Shown here piece after piece: positions 11,005 through 23,435 of a DNA stretch of 64,000 nucleotides. The notes under the pieces were generated by a model. That model made no database searches. It saw only the letters and a program-made list of their open reading frames with translations, and was not told where the DNA came from. This DNA is from Rhizophagus irregularis. Its lineage: Eukaryota; Glomeromycota; Glomeromycetes; Glomerales; Glomeraceae. The position numbers and the translations under genes are program-made. The first letter of the stretch is position 1. Every line of letters begins with the position of its first letter. The stretch is taken from NCBI RefSeq assembly GCF_026210795.1, contig NC_089450.1, forward strand, positions 1,426,001-1,490,000, in the 5' to 3' direction.

Positions 11005-14000
11005 AATAATGAATTTATATATATTTTACAAATACCATTTAAAAAATTGAAATAATATATACATTTGCTAATTGGATGGGTAAAAATTTTAAGTATTACC
11101 TTTTTCTTATAAATTACAATTCTATAAATATAAAATATTATTTATAATATAAAAATTATAAAAATAAAGTAATTGTTACTTATAGATTCCTGTATAATCA
11201 TATAATAGGCAATAAATATAAAACTATTAGTTATATTTCAATAATAATGTAATTAAAATCCAAATTAAAGAAGAAAGTTAACTTTTTTCAAACTTTTGAT
11301 AGTTATTTAAATTTTGTATTAAATGTCATTTTGTATTTATCAATGGTAATATATATATATACAGGTCTTTATTTTGGTAGACCATTATTTTTGCTGGGAT
11401 ACTTTATATAAAATTGCTGGTAATAATTCATTTATTGAAAGGGAGTGATAACTTATCAGTCACCGGATGGGGTAAATATATATTATAAAAATAGTTAAAT
11501 TTATATAATTCTAAATATACGTGTTAATTGGAAAATACCTGTTCATTGTTTCTTAGTAAACTTTATATAAAGAATTTATAATATATTAGCAACCTTTCTC
11601 TATTATTGATATATGCCATAATTAAATTAAGACCAGGTAGTAGAATTATCATTATAAAAAAATTTATCAAAGCTGTAAAATATCTAATTGTTGTTACGTC
11701 ATGTATACTGAAAAAGTTACGAAGTTACGCACTATACTGTAACAACATTATGAACATACGCAAATATGAATTAATATGATCTGTAATCTTTAGAGGTTTA
11801 ATTTTTAAGGGCAGATTAATAACACAATTATTAGGTCAAATACCTGTCATGAATAATAAAAATAACTGTAACATCATTTAAATTATAAATGCGTAATAAT
11901 TCGTTATGTTCATTATATATATACTGTATATGTGTATAATACATTTACTCCACGATACATTTCACTTATAAGCTTAAGTGACTTCTACCCTAAAACTATT
12001 TAAAATACAATATTAAAACAACTTAACAAATAATTCAAGTTCTAAATTGAGATTCGGCAAATCCGAGCGTTTTTTGAGAAACTATATGAATAGTAATAAT
12101 TTTCTTTAAATTATTCAGAGAGATAGGAGTAGATTAGTATTTATAAGTTGTATTAAATGTCGCAAACTAGGGATGCTATCAATTCCGAAGGAGATATCAT
12201 ATATAATTATAAATAACATTTTATAATAGCATGAAAATTTTTTGAATTTAATTTTATAATTGCATGAAATTATTTTTATCTTAAAAAACAAAGAATACTG
12301 CACATTATGACTAAAAAAGGTGTAAGTAATTCCGTATTTTGAGCATTCATTCTTTTTCTTTTTAGTAATTGAAAATTTAAGTATATTTTAAGTATATTTT
12401 AATAAAATTTAATTCTTTAAATTAATTACACATGGCACTTTGGAGAGGGTTTAAAGCAGTTATTAATAACCATGGACAGGATTGGTACTAAGTATTAAGA
12501 CGTGAAAAAGTAATTGAAATTTAAAATGAACATAAACCCGACATATGCTATTGTATTTGATATCAAGATCTACTATCATTGTACAATCAAAAGGAACTAA
12601 CTAATTTGCAATTGAAGATCTATTATGTCATTTTGAGAATCGGAATCATCACATCATTCAGCAATATTTCAATGTGAAACTTGTGAAATTTTGAGGTAAT
12701 GTACAAATAATTGTAATGAAATCTTATGTCTCAATTCGTCAATTGCAATTATGAATTAACAATTAATCAATTATCTATTTCGTTTATCAAAATTGATGAT
12801 ACTAGAATGGAGTTATTAATAGAAAATATTTAATTCGTGATCCGGTCGATCTGTGAAAATTCGTAAATAATAAGAATTTGCTGTCGCCATAAAGACAAGT
12901 TATTTTTAATTTTTATCGGAAGGGAAATTAATAATGCATTCGAAAGTTGTGGTTTTTCTGTTATAAAATACTGCGTAACATTTTGTTGCACTGGATGCAG
13001 TGATACTTTACCCATAAAAATGCCAATTTCATTAATGATCTACAAAATTTCGCCCCTAGTAATTTCATTGATTTATAGCCGGATCTCGAATTAAAATAAA
13101 AAAAAATAATATTTCATTATAATATTTGATCATACAGATTTAAAATATAGTTAAGATTAATGAATGAGATAAGAATTCCTTTATATTTAACCTATAGTTA
13201 AGTCTTCTTTAGAATGTGAGATTTATATTCTTCAAATATTTCTGACTGATATATATGATATGATATTTAATTAAATTGGCTTGTTAGCTCAAAAAATTTT
13301 TCTCTCAATGAAGCATGAGCCATGAGGAACTAACCTTTCATGTTAAACCAAATGAAATTCTACTTAATAAAAAAAAGTTATTTAAAGAGATCAAAATCTA
13401 AAGAAAAGATTTTCATTATGAAAAAACCAATTATTAAATTTATAATAAAAACAAATTAATTTTTGTGAATTATTATATTTTTTTCTAATTATGGTGTTTC
13501 CGCCGGAACATTTAGAACATGATTAGCATTACGTAATCAAATAATAATAATAATAGTAGTAACTAAAAATAATATCGGCTGTTATTTTTGGTATTTTTTA
13601 TTAGTAATTTCTGGGGTAAATTTGTGATCAAATTTGGTTAAAATGATGATCATAATTGTAAACCTAAAATTTATAGCTTAAAAAATTCATTGATCCATAT
13701 TTGATTGTGGAACTTTTATACTTACTCATGATACGATTGCCATTTTTGTTGTCTAATTACATTACATGTGCAAAGTATTCATTATTATTACTTATTTTGT
13801 ACTAATTGCACATAAGATTTTGGATCAGGATCTTTTATCTGTAATCAGTTAAATCAAATAATGAGATAAATCACCCTTTAAAAACGTACAAAATATATAA
13901 ATATATCTTCTATGTGATCCTGGATTTTGAGGGCTTCATATTTCCTTTTTTTCCTTTTACCCCTAAAGATCAGCAAGGAATAACAACAATAAAAAAATGG

Positions 14001-14360
14001 TTTCACATAACGCGTTATATGTATTCAAATAGAATAAAGTATATTCGGCAAACCGAGAGATGTTCACGGAACACGGAACAATCCGTTATTATATGGTATA
14101 GAAAAGGCATGCTTTTTACTAATGGTATTTTCCTAATTTGTTATCCCTAAGTTGTACCAGGACCTTGAATTATTGAATATAAAAGGACGAGATTTGATGA
14201 GTTTACGTTCTTTCCTTAGACACTTTATATAATTAGAATTCCGGCCTTTGACAATTAGTTTAATCGTAACCATTACCTGCTACGCCATCGTTATATTACG
14301 ATCTATTTTCTATATGTTTTAATGTAACAAATCATTATCACGATCAAATAATTATACGTT
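11005..14360. other. Long AT-rich gene-poor stretch
   Basis: About 3.3 kb between a MITE and the HMG-box gene. Short ORFs on both strands look random, being rich in Ile, Asn, Lys and Phe. No tRNA B-box, array or long repeat was recognised. The last few hundred bases presumably include the promoter of the gene at 14430. Confidence 0.5.
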
Positions 14361-14429
14361 TGTTTTTCTTCTTTTTTTTCAATCTTTTCCTATTTTACTT
14401 TTATTACTTTCCTTTTTTTATAATCCAAA
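14361..14429 (+). promoter_or_regulatory. Pyrimidine-rich tract just upstream of the HMG-box gene
   Basis: A run dominated by C and T ends directly before ATG 14430. Such CT-rich tracts often mark transcription start regions of fungal genes. The function is inferred from position and composition only. Confidence 0.4.
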
Positions 14430-15365
14430 ATGTCGGAATCAAAATCAGGCGACCAAAATCAATCACAAAAAACATCGAATAACTCCATTAATAATAATAA
14501 TAATCGTGATAATAGTGATAATAATAGTAATAGTAAAACAAGTAATAATAAACCAATCGAGCAGGAACTCGTATTTATTCTTGAGAATGGAACTGAGCCA
14601 ACCCCAGTAAGAGCAATTAAAAGGCCTGAACCTCAGCTTCATTCTCCTGTCCATGTACCATTTCCACCAGCTATAAATGCGGCCGATCTAATTAGAACAA
14701 ATAAAAGTGGTGCACTGCTAGCCAGATGTACGAATAAGTTTCTAATTTATCGTAATGAATTTGCCAGAGAAGTTCGTGCACAAGGATATAATCTTTCTAT
14801 GAGTGAAGTTTCATGTTTAGCGGCTCAAGCATGGAAACAAGAACCTAATTATGTTATTAGGAAATACGCTGATATAGCTCATGAGGTTAAATGGTTACAT
14901 AAACAATTGTCAAGGTCGAATTCACGAAACAGAAGGAGGAATTCTTCAAATCATCTCACTTCTCCTGTTGAGGATGATGAACAGACAATTTACACAACTA
15001 GACAAAAAAGAGCTAATTTATTAACTCAACAATTTCCTTCTGAAATGTATCATTATAATAATTTACACTATCAACAGAATATTATGTCTTCTCCATTAAC
15101 TCCATTAACTCCATTAACACCTACAATGTATTCTCCTACTTTTATGTATCATCCTAGAATCTCCGAGGTTATTACATCGGATATTCCTTTAAATGCAACT
15201 ACAATGTTTACCACTTCATTGAAGGAAGAAAGATTTTTAAATAATTCTGCTAATTTGGAAATGATTTCTTCTTACGAAATTCCTGCTAATTATTGTGATG
15301 AATCATTTTCAATGCCTTCTAGATGGGTATATAGTAATCAACAACCATATTTGCATAGCTCTTAA
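14430..15365 (+). CDS. MATA-HMG-type HMG-box transcription factor, 311 aa
   Basis: A DNA-binding regulator of the MATA-HMG class, the type found at fungal mating loci and greatly expanded in Rhizophagus. After an Asn/Ser-rich start, the HMG box spans roughly residues 85-155. It includes RCTNKFLIYRNEF, then NLSMSEVSCLAAQAWKQEP and YVIRKYADIAHEVKWLHKQL, with the family's conserved Trp and basic-helix pattern. A basic patch follows (SRSNSRNRRRNSS), plausibly a nuclear localisation signal. The C-terminal half is Ser/Pro/Tyr-rich with a short LTP repeat, compatible with a transactivation region. The gene is intronless. The start is the first ATG after a CT-rich tract. An A-run directly follows the stop. 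It has no gene neighbour within several kb, so its target genes and any mating role are unknown. Confidence 0.88.
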   Translation: MSESKSGDQNQSQKTSNNSINNNNNRDNSDNNSNSKTSNNKPIEQELVFILENGTEPTPVRAIKRPEPQLHSPVHVPFPPAINAADLIRTNKSGALLARCTNKFLIYRNEFAREVRAQGYNLSMSEVSCLAAQAWKQEPNYVIRKYADIAHEVKWLHKQLSRSNSRNRRRNSSNHLTSPVEDDEQTIYTTRQKRANLLTQQFPSEMYHYNNLHYQQNIMSSPLTPLTPLTPTMYSPTFMYHPRISEVITSDIPLNATTMFTTSLKEERFLNNSANLEMISSYEIPANYCDESFSMPSRWVYSNQQPYLHSS

Positions 15366-16796
15366 AAAAAAAAAAAGTCTGTTATAATATCCAGTAATTA
15401 TTTTATGATTATGTTTAAAATTTACAAGTTTTTTCTTTTACCCACGACAAAGTAATAATTGTTTTAAGAAATTATTTTTTACTTCATTCTTTAATATATG
15501 ATTTAAATACGATATTTAGACATTCTTTTTTTCTTATTTACTTTTTTTTTAAGAGCAATCAGTTTTTTTCCCTTAATCAAAAAAAAAAAAACAAAAAAAA
15601 AAATTATTTTTATCCTGTACATTACCATTTTAATTAATGTAGGTAATTTCTTTCCTTTAATATCGGATATCGTATAGAATTCATTTCTAAACTGGCAGAA
15701 TACAATATAATACAGTTCTTTTAGAGATAATAGGGAAAAAAACGAAAGTGTAAAATACATCAAAAAAATTTTCTAAGTATAGTCGATCAATACTTATATT
15801 ATTTTCAGACTTTCATTTATTTGTTCGACTTTTATTATAATAAAGATAAGACAAAACATTAATCTCAAATTTATATTAATTTTAAAATGTTATAAGCTTT
15901 TCTTTACTAACGCGTCTCTATCGTAGAAGCATGTAACTTTGATAATTTTGAGGAATTTCTTATAGATTAACATATAATTATGATTATATAGCATGCACCT
16001 GGATATCATTGTTTATTTGTTCTGTTAAAGAGACTCGGATGTTGTCAGAGAAGAGGTATCGTAACGCGTAGTGATGGGTTAATAGGTACTTATTAAGTTA
16101 ATAATTTAAAGACTTTTTAATTTTTAGTACTTATTACCGGTAATTGAAATAATCTTTACTAGTAATGCGCAATCTAGAAATCGATCATTAACTAATTCGG
16201 TAAGTAAAAAACATGTCGACCTATTAAATTTCACTGACTAGATTAGATCGACTTTTTCGTTACTTAATTCGTTGACTTATAATAAATATCCGGGCCCATC
16301 AAAAATGTCGGTGTGTTAATTAATAATAAGAGTTGGAAAAACAGCAAATTGAAACATTAATCATTATAAATCAATTAAGGAAATTAAATAATGAGGTTCA
16401 ACGGTACTTATAGAGATACTCACATGTACTGTAAACTCCAATTCTAACATTCTAACGAAAAGTTTGTTGAAACTTTTCAAAAACATCGTCAGGTTAACCT
16501 ACAAAATTATTTATATTTCTTCTTTTCGTTAACTGGATTCTCACTAAAAGCAAGATTTAACATTCCTATAATATTTTATCTACCTTTATTTTCTTTGTAA
16601 ATGTGAACCACATTTTCGCATATCTCATCCATTTTTTAATAAATTTCCGTGATAATAAAGTATTCTTTTTGTTAATAAATTTATTGTCATTATACAATCA
16701 TACAATTAAATATATTAAAAATGGATCGTTTGCTATTAACGAAAATCTTGCTTAATAAATACTTTTTTTACCAGCGAGCAAATTTATAAATATTTT
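15366..16796. other. AT-rich intergenic DNA downstream of the HMG gene
   Basis: Contains poly-A and poly-T runs (15361-15376, 15580-15602). From about 16060 it is less AT-rich, with phrases such as GTGATGGGTTAATAGGTAC that could be a hAT terminus. No gene is supported. Confidence 0.4.
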
Positions 16797-17355
16797 TTTT
16801 AAGTATAAATTTAGATGTCGAGATATTAAAGTGACAGGATTTTGGATGTAGCGGGATAGTGTTAGGACTGAGTTTCGGAGTTTCGGTCTTTCGGCATAGA
16901 GGTCGGGATTATTTCCATTATAATATCTTTACTAAGTCATTTAAATTTATAATAAATTTTTTAAGTATAAATTTAATATGGTGATATTAAAAGTGTCGGG
17001 ATTTTGAAGTGTCGGGATAGTAGTGTCAGGACTGAGTTTCGGATTTAGGCGGCACCCGGACTTTATATCCATTATAATATTTTGTACTAAGTCATTTAAT
17101 GGCTATCAAATTTATAAAAAATTTTTTACAGCTGATTTCATAATGTACGGCCGAGAGTTGTCAGGTTGTCGGTAGCCAATCAGCCAATCAATTACCTTTG
17201 AATCCAAAAAAGGGTGTAACGTGATATTAGCTAAATCATGTGTTTCGTTATTTTTTCAATTTGCCGACAGGCGACAACCGGCAACTCTCGGCCAAGTGTC
17301 CTGTACATTATGAAATCAGCTGTAATATGAGGTTAGTGTCGAGATATTAAATATC
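16797..17355. repeat. Three tandem copies of a roughly 160-bp unit, third copy split by a MITE
   Basis: Copies start near 16797, 16960 and 17110. Each carries AAATTTATAA, then TTTTTTAAGTATAAATTTA, a GATATTAAA segment with GTCGGGATTTT, GGACTGAGTTTCGGA and CCATTATAATAT. The third copy is interrupted at about 17126-17325 and resumes with TGTCGAGATATTAAA. Non-coding. Confidence 0.75.
17126..17325. mobile_element. Mariner-like MITE, about 200 bp, inserted in the tandem repeat
   Basis: Terminal inverted repeats CAGCTGATTTCATAATGTAC begin and end the element. TA lies at both borders, as for Tc1/mariner insertion. A second inverted block (CCGAGAGTTG / CAACTCTCGG) lies inside. Removing it restores the third copy of the flanking tandem repeat. 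Confidence 0.78.
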
Positions 17356-17479
17356 GGAATTTTAAATTATCATTTGAATGACATGAACAATCATACTGAC
17401 AATCTTTTTATTTCTCTTAGTTACCATGAAATTTTTTTTTTTTATTTTCTTCTAAGATGAAAATTTTAAATATAATAAA

Positions 17480-17581
17480 AGAGCTACCTGTACTTATTGC
17501 AGTAAAACTTATATATGTTCTGGGGGTAGTACTACGAATATAACAAAACATTTAAAAAATGTTCATTCTATACAAGAATAA
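17480..17581 (+). pseudogene. BED zinc-finger scrap of a hAT-type transposase
   Basis: This short open stretch encodes CTYCSKTYICSGG then TTNITKHLKNVHS. It is a CxxC...HxxxxH BED finger with the usual S/T-N-L/I-xxHLxxxH ending, and a stop follows at once. BED fingers stand at the N-terminus of many hAT transposases. Nothing else of the protein is visible, so this is an isolated relic. Confidence 0.6.
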
Positions 17582-17889
17582 ATAACTTTTTATTGACTCT
17601 TTTTCCCTTTCCATAAAAATAAACCGGCCCTGCCCAACATTCCCAATTTACATCCGATAAGTAAGTTCGAATATTTGCTTCAAGGTATTCAAAAACAAAA
17701 ACATTTGCATTGAGATGTCATGTACCTACTTATTTTTAGCAGCTAATTATAGTTGCCAGAAATAAGATAAAAATAGATAACCGCGTTATGGTTTTTGTAT
17801 TTCAGATGAATCACGTGAAATTGAGATTTCATCCGGTGCCGTATTTGCCGTTAACTTTTATTCTAAGTTCTGCATTAAAAACAATTACG

Positions 17890-18720
17890 GGAATTTTATC
17901 GGATTTCACTAGATATCGAGCAACTTTTTTCCACAGGAAAGAATTATGATTTAATTATTCTATTCAAGCTGGAGAAGGTCATAATATGGAAGAATTCTTA
18001 AGTGCTAGGTCAAAAAACCAAATATTTTTCCAAATTATTGAATTAATTTAAATACTCGAATCATCAATCTCGATAAACAGAATTGTTAAATTTAATTACA
18101 ACTGACGAATCGAATCTGAAAAACTTGGCGATTATATTCAAAATTATTTAATTGAAATCGAGAAAAAGTTTTATAATCTTATCAAAGTTCTTCAAGTAGT
18201 ATTTCAACATGAAACTTGTTGGATTTTTGAGAAACTATTATTTATATAATATTTGTCAAAGTCCTGAAATGCTTTTTGAATCTTCAAAATGGTATCGGGA
18301 CATTTCGCCGAAAGGAAATTTCGCCGGAAAATAGGGTCAACATTATGAATAACTCATACCAGAGATTATTTTTCGGCGAAATGGCTTTCGGCAAAATGTC
18401 CCGTAACCCTTTAAAATTATATCATTAAAGAGAGATCTTATCATTCTTTTTTTTAAAAACAGAGTGGGCTTTTGATATTTGGGAATACATACTTGAATGG
18501 GGTAAGAATGTTAGCACAACATAATTTTATCAAATTATTTTGATGAACGTCAAGTAATTTTGATGAATTAAAAGAATTTTATGATCCAATTCCACATATT
18601 AGTTGGTTACAAATTCCTCCTAAAGTCTTTTTGAACCAATATTTCCCGAACAATTATACAAGGATATGATTAAATATCATTTCTTTTCAGCTACATCAAG
18701 TTCTATATTTTATCTTAAAG
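17890..18720 (+). pseudogene. BTB/BACK-domain gene relic, split by a MITE
   Basis: Broken frames spell a BTB-BACK protein of the kind greatly expanded in Rhizophagus. The BTB part is seen as IQAGEGHNMEEF and LSARS. The BTB-BACK linker and BACK part are LINLLTTDESNLKNLADYIQ-like, with NICQSPEMLFESS, AFDIWEYILEWGKN and ISWLQIPPK. Several frameshifts and stops separate these blocks, and a 112-bp MITE lies between the ESSKW and WEYILEW parts. In intact relatives such proteins often act as substrate adaptors for Cullin-3 ubiquitin ligases. This copy is non-functional. The identification rests on my memory of family patterns. Confidence 0.65.
18294..18405. mobile_element. Short MITE, about 112 bp, inside the BTB pseudogene
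   Basis: The ends are GGGACATTTCGCCGAAAG and its near-complement CTTTCGGCAAAATGTCCC, each with an inner TTTCGCCG / CGGCGAAA repeat. TA flanks both sides (18293-18294 and 18404-18405 within a base or two). It is almost a full palindrome and non-coding. Confidence 0.75.
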
Positions 18721-19440
18721 ACCTAACTTATAAATACAAATATTAGTTCTTGCAAATTTGATTGATAGAAAAGGCAAACCTTAATATTATTTTATAAATA
18801 CATCTATCTGAATTTTTTATTATACCAGTAAAAATGGATTTGAGGCTTTAGAATTTCATAAGTTATGTAATATTAAAGGTTCAACCAAATTTTAAAATTA
18901 AAAAAAAAATGATAAATTAATTAATAATTATATCCAAATTTTTTAATAGTTGAAAAGCATTATTCTCTAATAATTTTTTGTTTTCTTTTATAGTAAATAT
19001 AAAATAGGTTATAATTCAAATTTTGATTCAATTTTTAGTAAATGGAATTTAATAATAAAATATAATGAAATTGTTAAATATAATATTAGTGTATATTTTA
19101 TATATATTGCCAAAATTCAATATAATTTGAGATTTGAAATTTGGAATTTAAATAGTATATATAGTTTAAATTATTATTAAATTTAATATAAAATACATTT
19201 TAAAAGATTATAAAATATTTTTATTTTATTTTTTTTTTTATTATTATACTTAAAGGAAATGGTGTTTTTTATTTAAAAGATAAAGTTATATGAATCAAAA
19301 CCTAATAACCTATTCTAAATAAATTACTCCCTGCCCATCTGCAGATATAACCTATGAATCTAAGATTATAAAATATTTAAATCAAAAATTATAAGAATTA
19401 TTTATTAAATTTTTAAATTTAAAATAAATTATTTATATAT
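18721..19440. other. AT-rich intergenic DNA, no gene seen
   Basis: Extremely AT-rich. No feature is supported. Confidence 0.5.
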
Positions 19441-19618
19441 TATACAATCAGATTTCTATACAATCACTTTCTATATAAAAATACCTTTCTATAAGCATTT
19501 ATTTTTGCTTAACCTATATAATATTATTATTAATCAATTAACTTTTATATAGTTACAACTCTATATAATTACTGTTTTTTGCTGAACCAATTAGGTAAAT
19601 ATATAGAAATCTAACTAT
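19441..19618. mobile_element. Possible Tc1/mariner-type MITE, about 178 bp
   Basis: The left end ACAATCAGATTTCTATACAA and the right end complement ATAGTTAGATTTCTATATAT form inverted repeats of about 25 bp with TA at the borders. The sequence is related in style to the larger element at 20268-20775. Non-coding. Confidence 0.55.
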
Positions 19619-20267
19619 ATATATAGATATTACAAAAAAAATGGAATATTATTCACATGATAAAAATACATATTATTATATGCTTAAATAAACTCAACTT
19701 ATATTGTATAAATTGTATAGTAAATCTGAAATCCAAGATTACATTTTAATATCTTTTAAAGTTATAAATATTTAGTATTTACATTATTTTTTAAAAAAAT
19801 TAGTAATAATTATTTACTTTAAAGCATAAAATATAACAGAAATTAAATTACATTTATAAAATATTGGTAAATTAAATTTAAATTTTATGGTATAATTCTG
19901 TTAATATTAAAGTTAAAAATGTTGATTTTAATATCATTAAAATCCTTTTATCAAGCCAAATCCAATGATATAAATTTTATTAAAATCAAATTACTGGTTG
20001 TATTAAAAATAGGATATGTAGGATAATAAAATTTTGAAAATACCTCTGTAATATGTAATTTTTGAAAAATTTTAATATAAACTTTAAGAAAATTCAAATA
20101 TGAGTTGTATTAGTATTATTTAGAGTTCTAGAATAATGCCAAAAAATAAATATTAAAAAATCTGCAATAAAGAAATATTTATAATGGAAATTTTATTCTT
20201 TAAATTATCATAATTTCAGTATATAATAAAAAATACTAATAAATAATTCAAATTACAAAAATATGTG

Positions 20268-20775
20268 TACAGTCGGACCTCCATGTAATCACCTCCTATG
20301 TAATCACAACTCTTTATAAACACACAATTTTATGTAACTGACTTAAAATTAATTAAAAAACCCTCTTATAATCACGTATATTTTATAATCACTATCACTG
20401 AAATAATCATGCAACGTACATATTAGTTTTATTAATATATAAAATCTTCCTTGTAATCACATAATTTCTGATTGGTTTGATTATCAGTCGTTTGATTGGC
20501 AGAAATGTGTTGGATATACAAATGCACAGCACCAGTGAGTAGTGCGCCTTTTACATAACACATTCTATTTATTAGTATTAAAATTTATGATACTTGCTAA
20601 AAGACAATATTTAGCTATTAGTATGATAGTAATAATATCAATCACCAAATTTGTAATTGGGCAGAGGTTAAGCAGATTAAACATATATAGAGGCCTCATT
20701 CCAAGTAATCACACTTCTATGTAATCACCAATTTTCTTGTAACAGACTCGGTGATTATATAGAAGTCCGACTGTA
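20268..20775. mobile_element. Tc1/mariner-type non-autonomous element, about 508 bp
   Basis: Begins TACAGTCGGACCTCCATG and ends AGAAGTCCGACTGTA, giving inverted repeats of about 25 bp flanked by TA. The internal motif TGTAATCAC recurs many times in one orientation near both ends, as transposase-binding subterminal repeats do. It has no transposase, so it needs one supplied in trans. Confidence 0.78.
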
Positions 20776-23285
20776 GTTTATTTAAATAACATAATTATTC
20801 ATCAATAATAACTTCACATTTTAACTTAAAAGATAAAACCAATTTTTATCATTTAGCTACATTTTAATATCATTTAGGATTTTAATGCTTTTTTACTTTT
20901 TAAAAAAATTGTTAATTTTAATAATTTTAAAGAAAAATTTGACATGAAATTCATAAATTAAAAAATAGATGCAAATTCATTTGAATTTTATTAAGATAGA
21001 TAGAAAAAATGCAAATAAAAAAAAAATTCTTTAATAATATAAAGTATTTTATGCAAAAAATATAAATTTGCTCTAAAATAGTTATAAAAAATTTTTAAAA
21101 AATTATTGAATAAATTTTATATTAATTTGTTATTTATAAAATCTATCTTTCAAATAAGCTATTCATATATAATTTGGTAATTCCAGTTTTTTTTGTAATA
21201 CACTATATTAATTTGCAATTTACTTATTACCAGTAGTAGTTAATACTGATATTATTTATAATTTTAATAATATAGTTTATAAATGAATATAAAATTTGAA
21301 AAAGAAATATTATTTTAAATATTCATAATATCTTAAATTTTACATGGTTTTGATTGATAAATTTACAAAATTTTAATATTAAACTCTTTAAAATATTTTA
21401 TAATAAAATATTATATTAAATAATATGTAAAAGTTAAATTATAGTTGAAAAACTTTAATTATAATTATTTAAGTTTCTGTTATAAAATATATTTTAGAAA
21501 AATTTACTATTTTATGTTTTAAATTGCTTTAAATTGCTATTTTATGTTTTAAATTACTTTTATGTTTTAAATATACTTTTTATTTGAAAAAATAAAAAGC
21601 TTTCTGCATTTTAGTATTTTAATATTTTTGATAATTTCTACTTTAACATTTGCTTTATCTAATTTAATAAAATTATCTATAAGTCCATATTATCTAATAA
21701 GATGAAGGCATTTAATTAGAAAAAAAATAATAAAAGTGGTAAGATTCAGAGTTATTTTAATAATAAAAATTATACATTACTAGTAAATCTAGTAAATTGT
21801 ATGTGAAATGAAACTTATTAATATCTTGCTTAATGTCATAAGTGTGCAAATATATGGGCCGAAAATAAAATTTATATTACAGAAATCAACGGATTGTATA
21901 AGGAAAGGAAAAACTTTAAGCAAAAAATCTCTAAGCTTTATTAATTAAAAATAAAGCTAAAGTAATGTTAATTCGAAGTAACTTGAAAGGTTAGAAGGGA
22001 AAGTTTACTGGGTATCAAGAAGTACATTATCGAGAGTGAGGAATAAATATGGTTATTAGATTTAATAAATTGTGTCATCTAAATAAAACAAAGCAGTATA
22101 TTGTTATTCTGGGTAAAATATTAAGTATAGTAATACTATATTTTGTATATATTAGCTTATTATTAAAGTTACAATATCAATATATTCCCAATTAATCAAT
22201 GAATATAAACAAACTTGTTTAATTAATAATTATTAAATTTTAAATTTAGTAATTGAAGATTACAATTTCCGCCATATATCCAATTCGAGAATTTTTTTTT
22301 CTTGGCTTTTTTTTAAAATAAATATTTCAGTATAAAAGTTCGTGAATATTAATCACATATTTTTGAATAACAAATAAAGTAAACATCACACTTACGATTA
22401 TACATTACTTCGCCAAGTAATTCGTACATCGCCAAGAATTTATGTATAATCTGCATTATCTTTAACACGGGAGTTAAATGACATCGCACGATTGAAAAAT
22501 AATTTAGAGTAGATTAATAAATATTTAAGAAGCTCTCAAAAAATTATATTTAAACTTAGTCATACGGTTATACAACTTCCGATTAATTTGCGTCATGTTT
22601 GTTTGTTAACCACCATTTTATTAATTATTTAATTATTATTATGTTTGTTTATTTCTTGTGTAACTTTTATTTTTATTTGCTGCAAAATAAAATACAAATA
22701 GTGATTACGAATATTCTTACTCCCTCCAAATAATCCCTTTCCAAAAAGTAATTTCCTTCCAAAAAAAGGTAAATCGCGACATTTCGGATATTTCCCGATA
22801 AAGTTCATGTCAATAAAAGATTACATTTGATTACATTTTTGATCATCTTTTATCGTCTTTCAATCGTGCCAAGCATTTTCATTTCATCAATGAATATTTT
22901 AATTACTAGAATTAGAAAAATCGGTAGCCAAGATATACACGACATCTCCGTATTCTCGGATACCTCCTCTTTTGTTTAATTATTAAAAACTATTAATATC
23001 CTGATATACAACCTGTTATGCAGATAAAGGGATTAGATCTTTGGTTGGTTCCGCATCTGTGTCAATTATTAAATGTTACACAAGATCGAAATTTTTTTAA
23101 TTTACAAATTTTACAATACTGCACATTACTATTATTATTTTTGTTCACGAGATAGTCACGTGATGAGATTTTTATTATTATTGTTGTTGTTTTTTTCAAA
23201 GAAATTTTGATATATATTTTTTATTACACTATTACATTAAAACTCTATCTAAGATTATTATTAAATGTAATGAAGTAGGCGGGAC
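20776..23285. other. AT-rich intergenic DNA 3' of the aspartate kinase gene
   Basis: No ORF, RNA gene or convincing repeat was seen. GC rises slightly from about 21800 on. Confidence 0.5.
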
Positions 23286-23435
23286 TTAGGGTAGCAATTG
23301 GTCGTGAATTGATAAAGCAGGCGGAGCTTTGGGTACGTGAAGTGATAAAGTTGGCGAAGATTGGGGTAATAATTGATCGTGAAGTAATAATGCGGGTGGA
23401 GATAGGGGTAATAATTGGTCGTGAATAATTTTTAA
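23286..23435 (-). repeat. In-gene minisatellite encoding the aspartate kinase C-terminus
   Basis: About three and a half copies of a roughly 41-bp unit run through the last coding part and just past the stop. On the plus strand each contains GGTAATAATTGGTCGTGAA and a GC-richer segment like AAGCAGGCGGAGCTTTG. They encode repeats of HDQLLPxSxPxLxLH. The stop codon falls within a unit, so gain or loss of units would change protein length. Confidence 0.75.

Noticed and set aside
12580-12730. Faint similarity to the BTB pseudogene (phrases like TATTTCAA..TGAAACTTGT)
   Set aside because: Match too short and too broken to separate from chance.
13914-14150. 78-codon plus-strand ORF upstream of the HMG gene
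   Set aside because: No family resemblance, lies in the likely promoter region, composition like random AT-rich frames.
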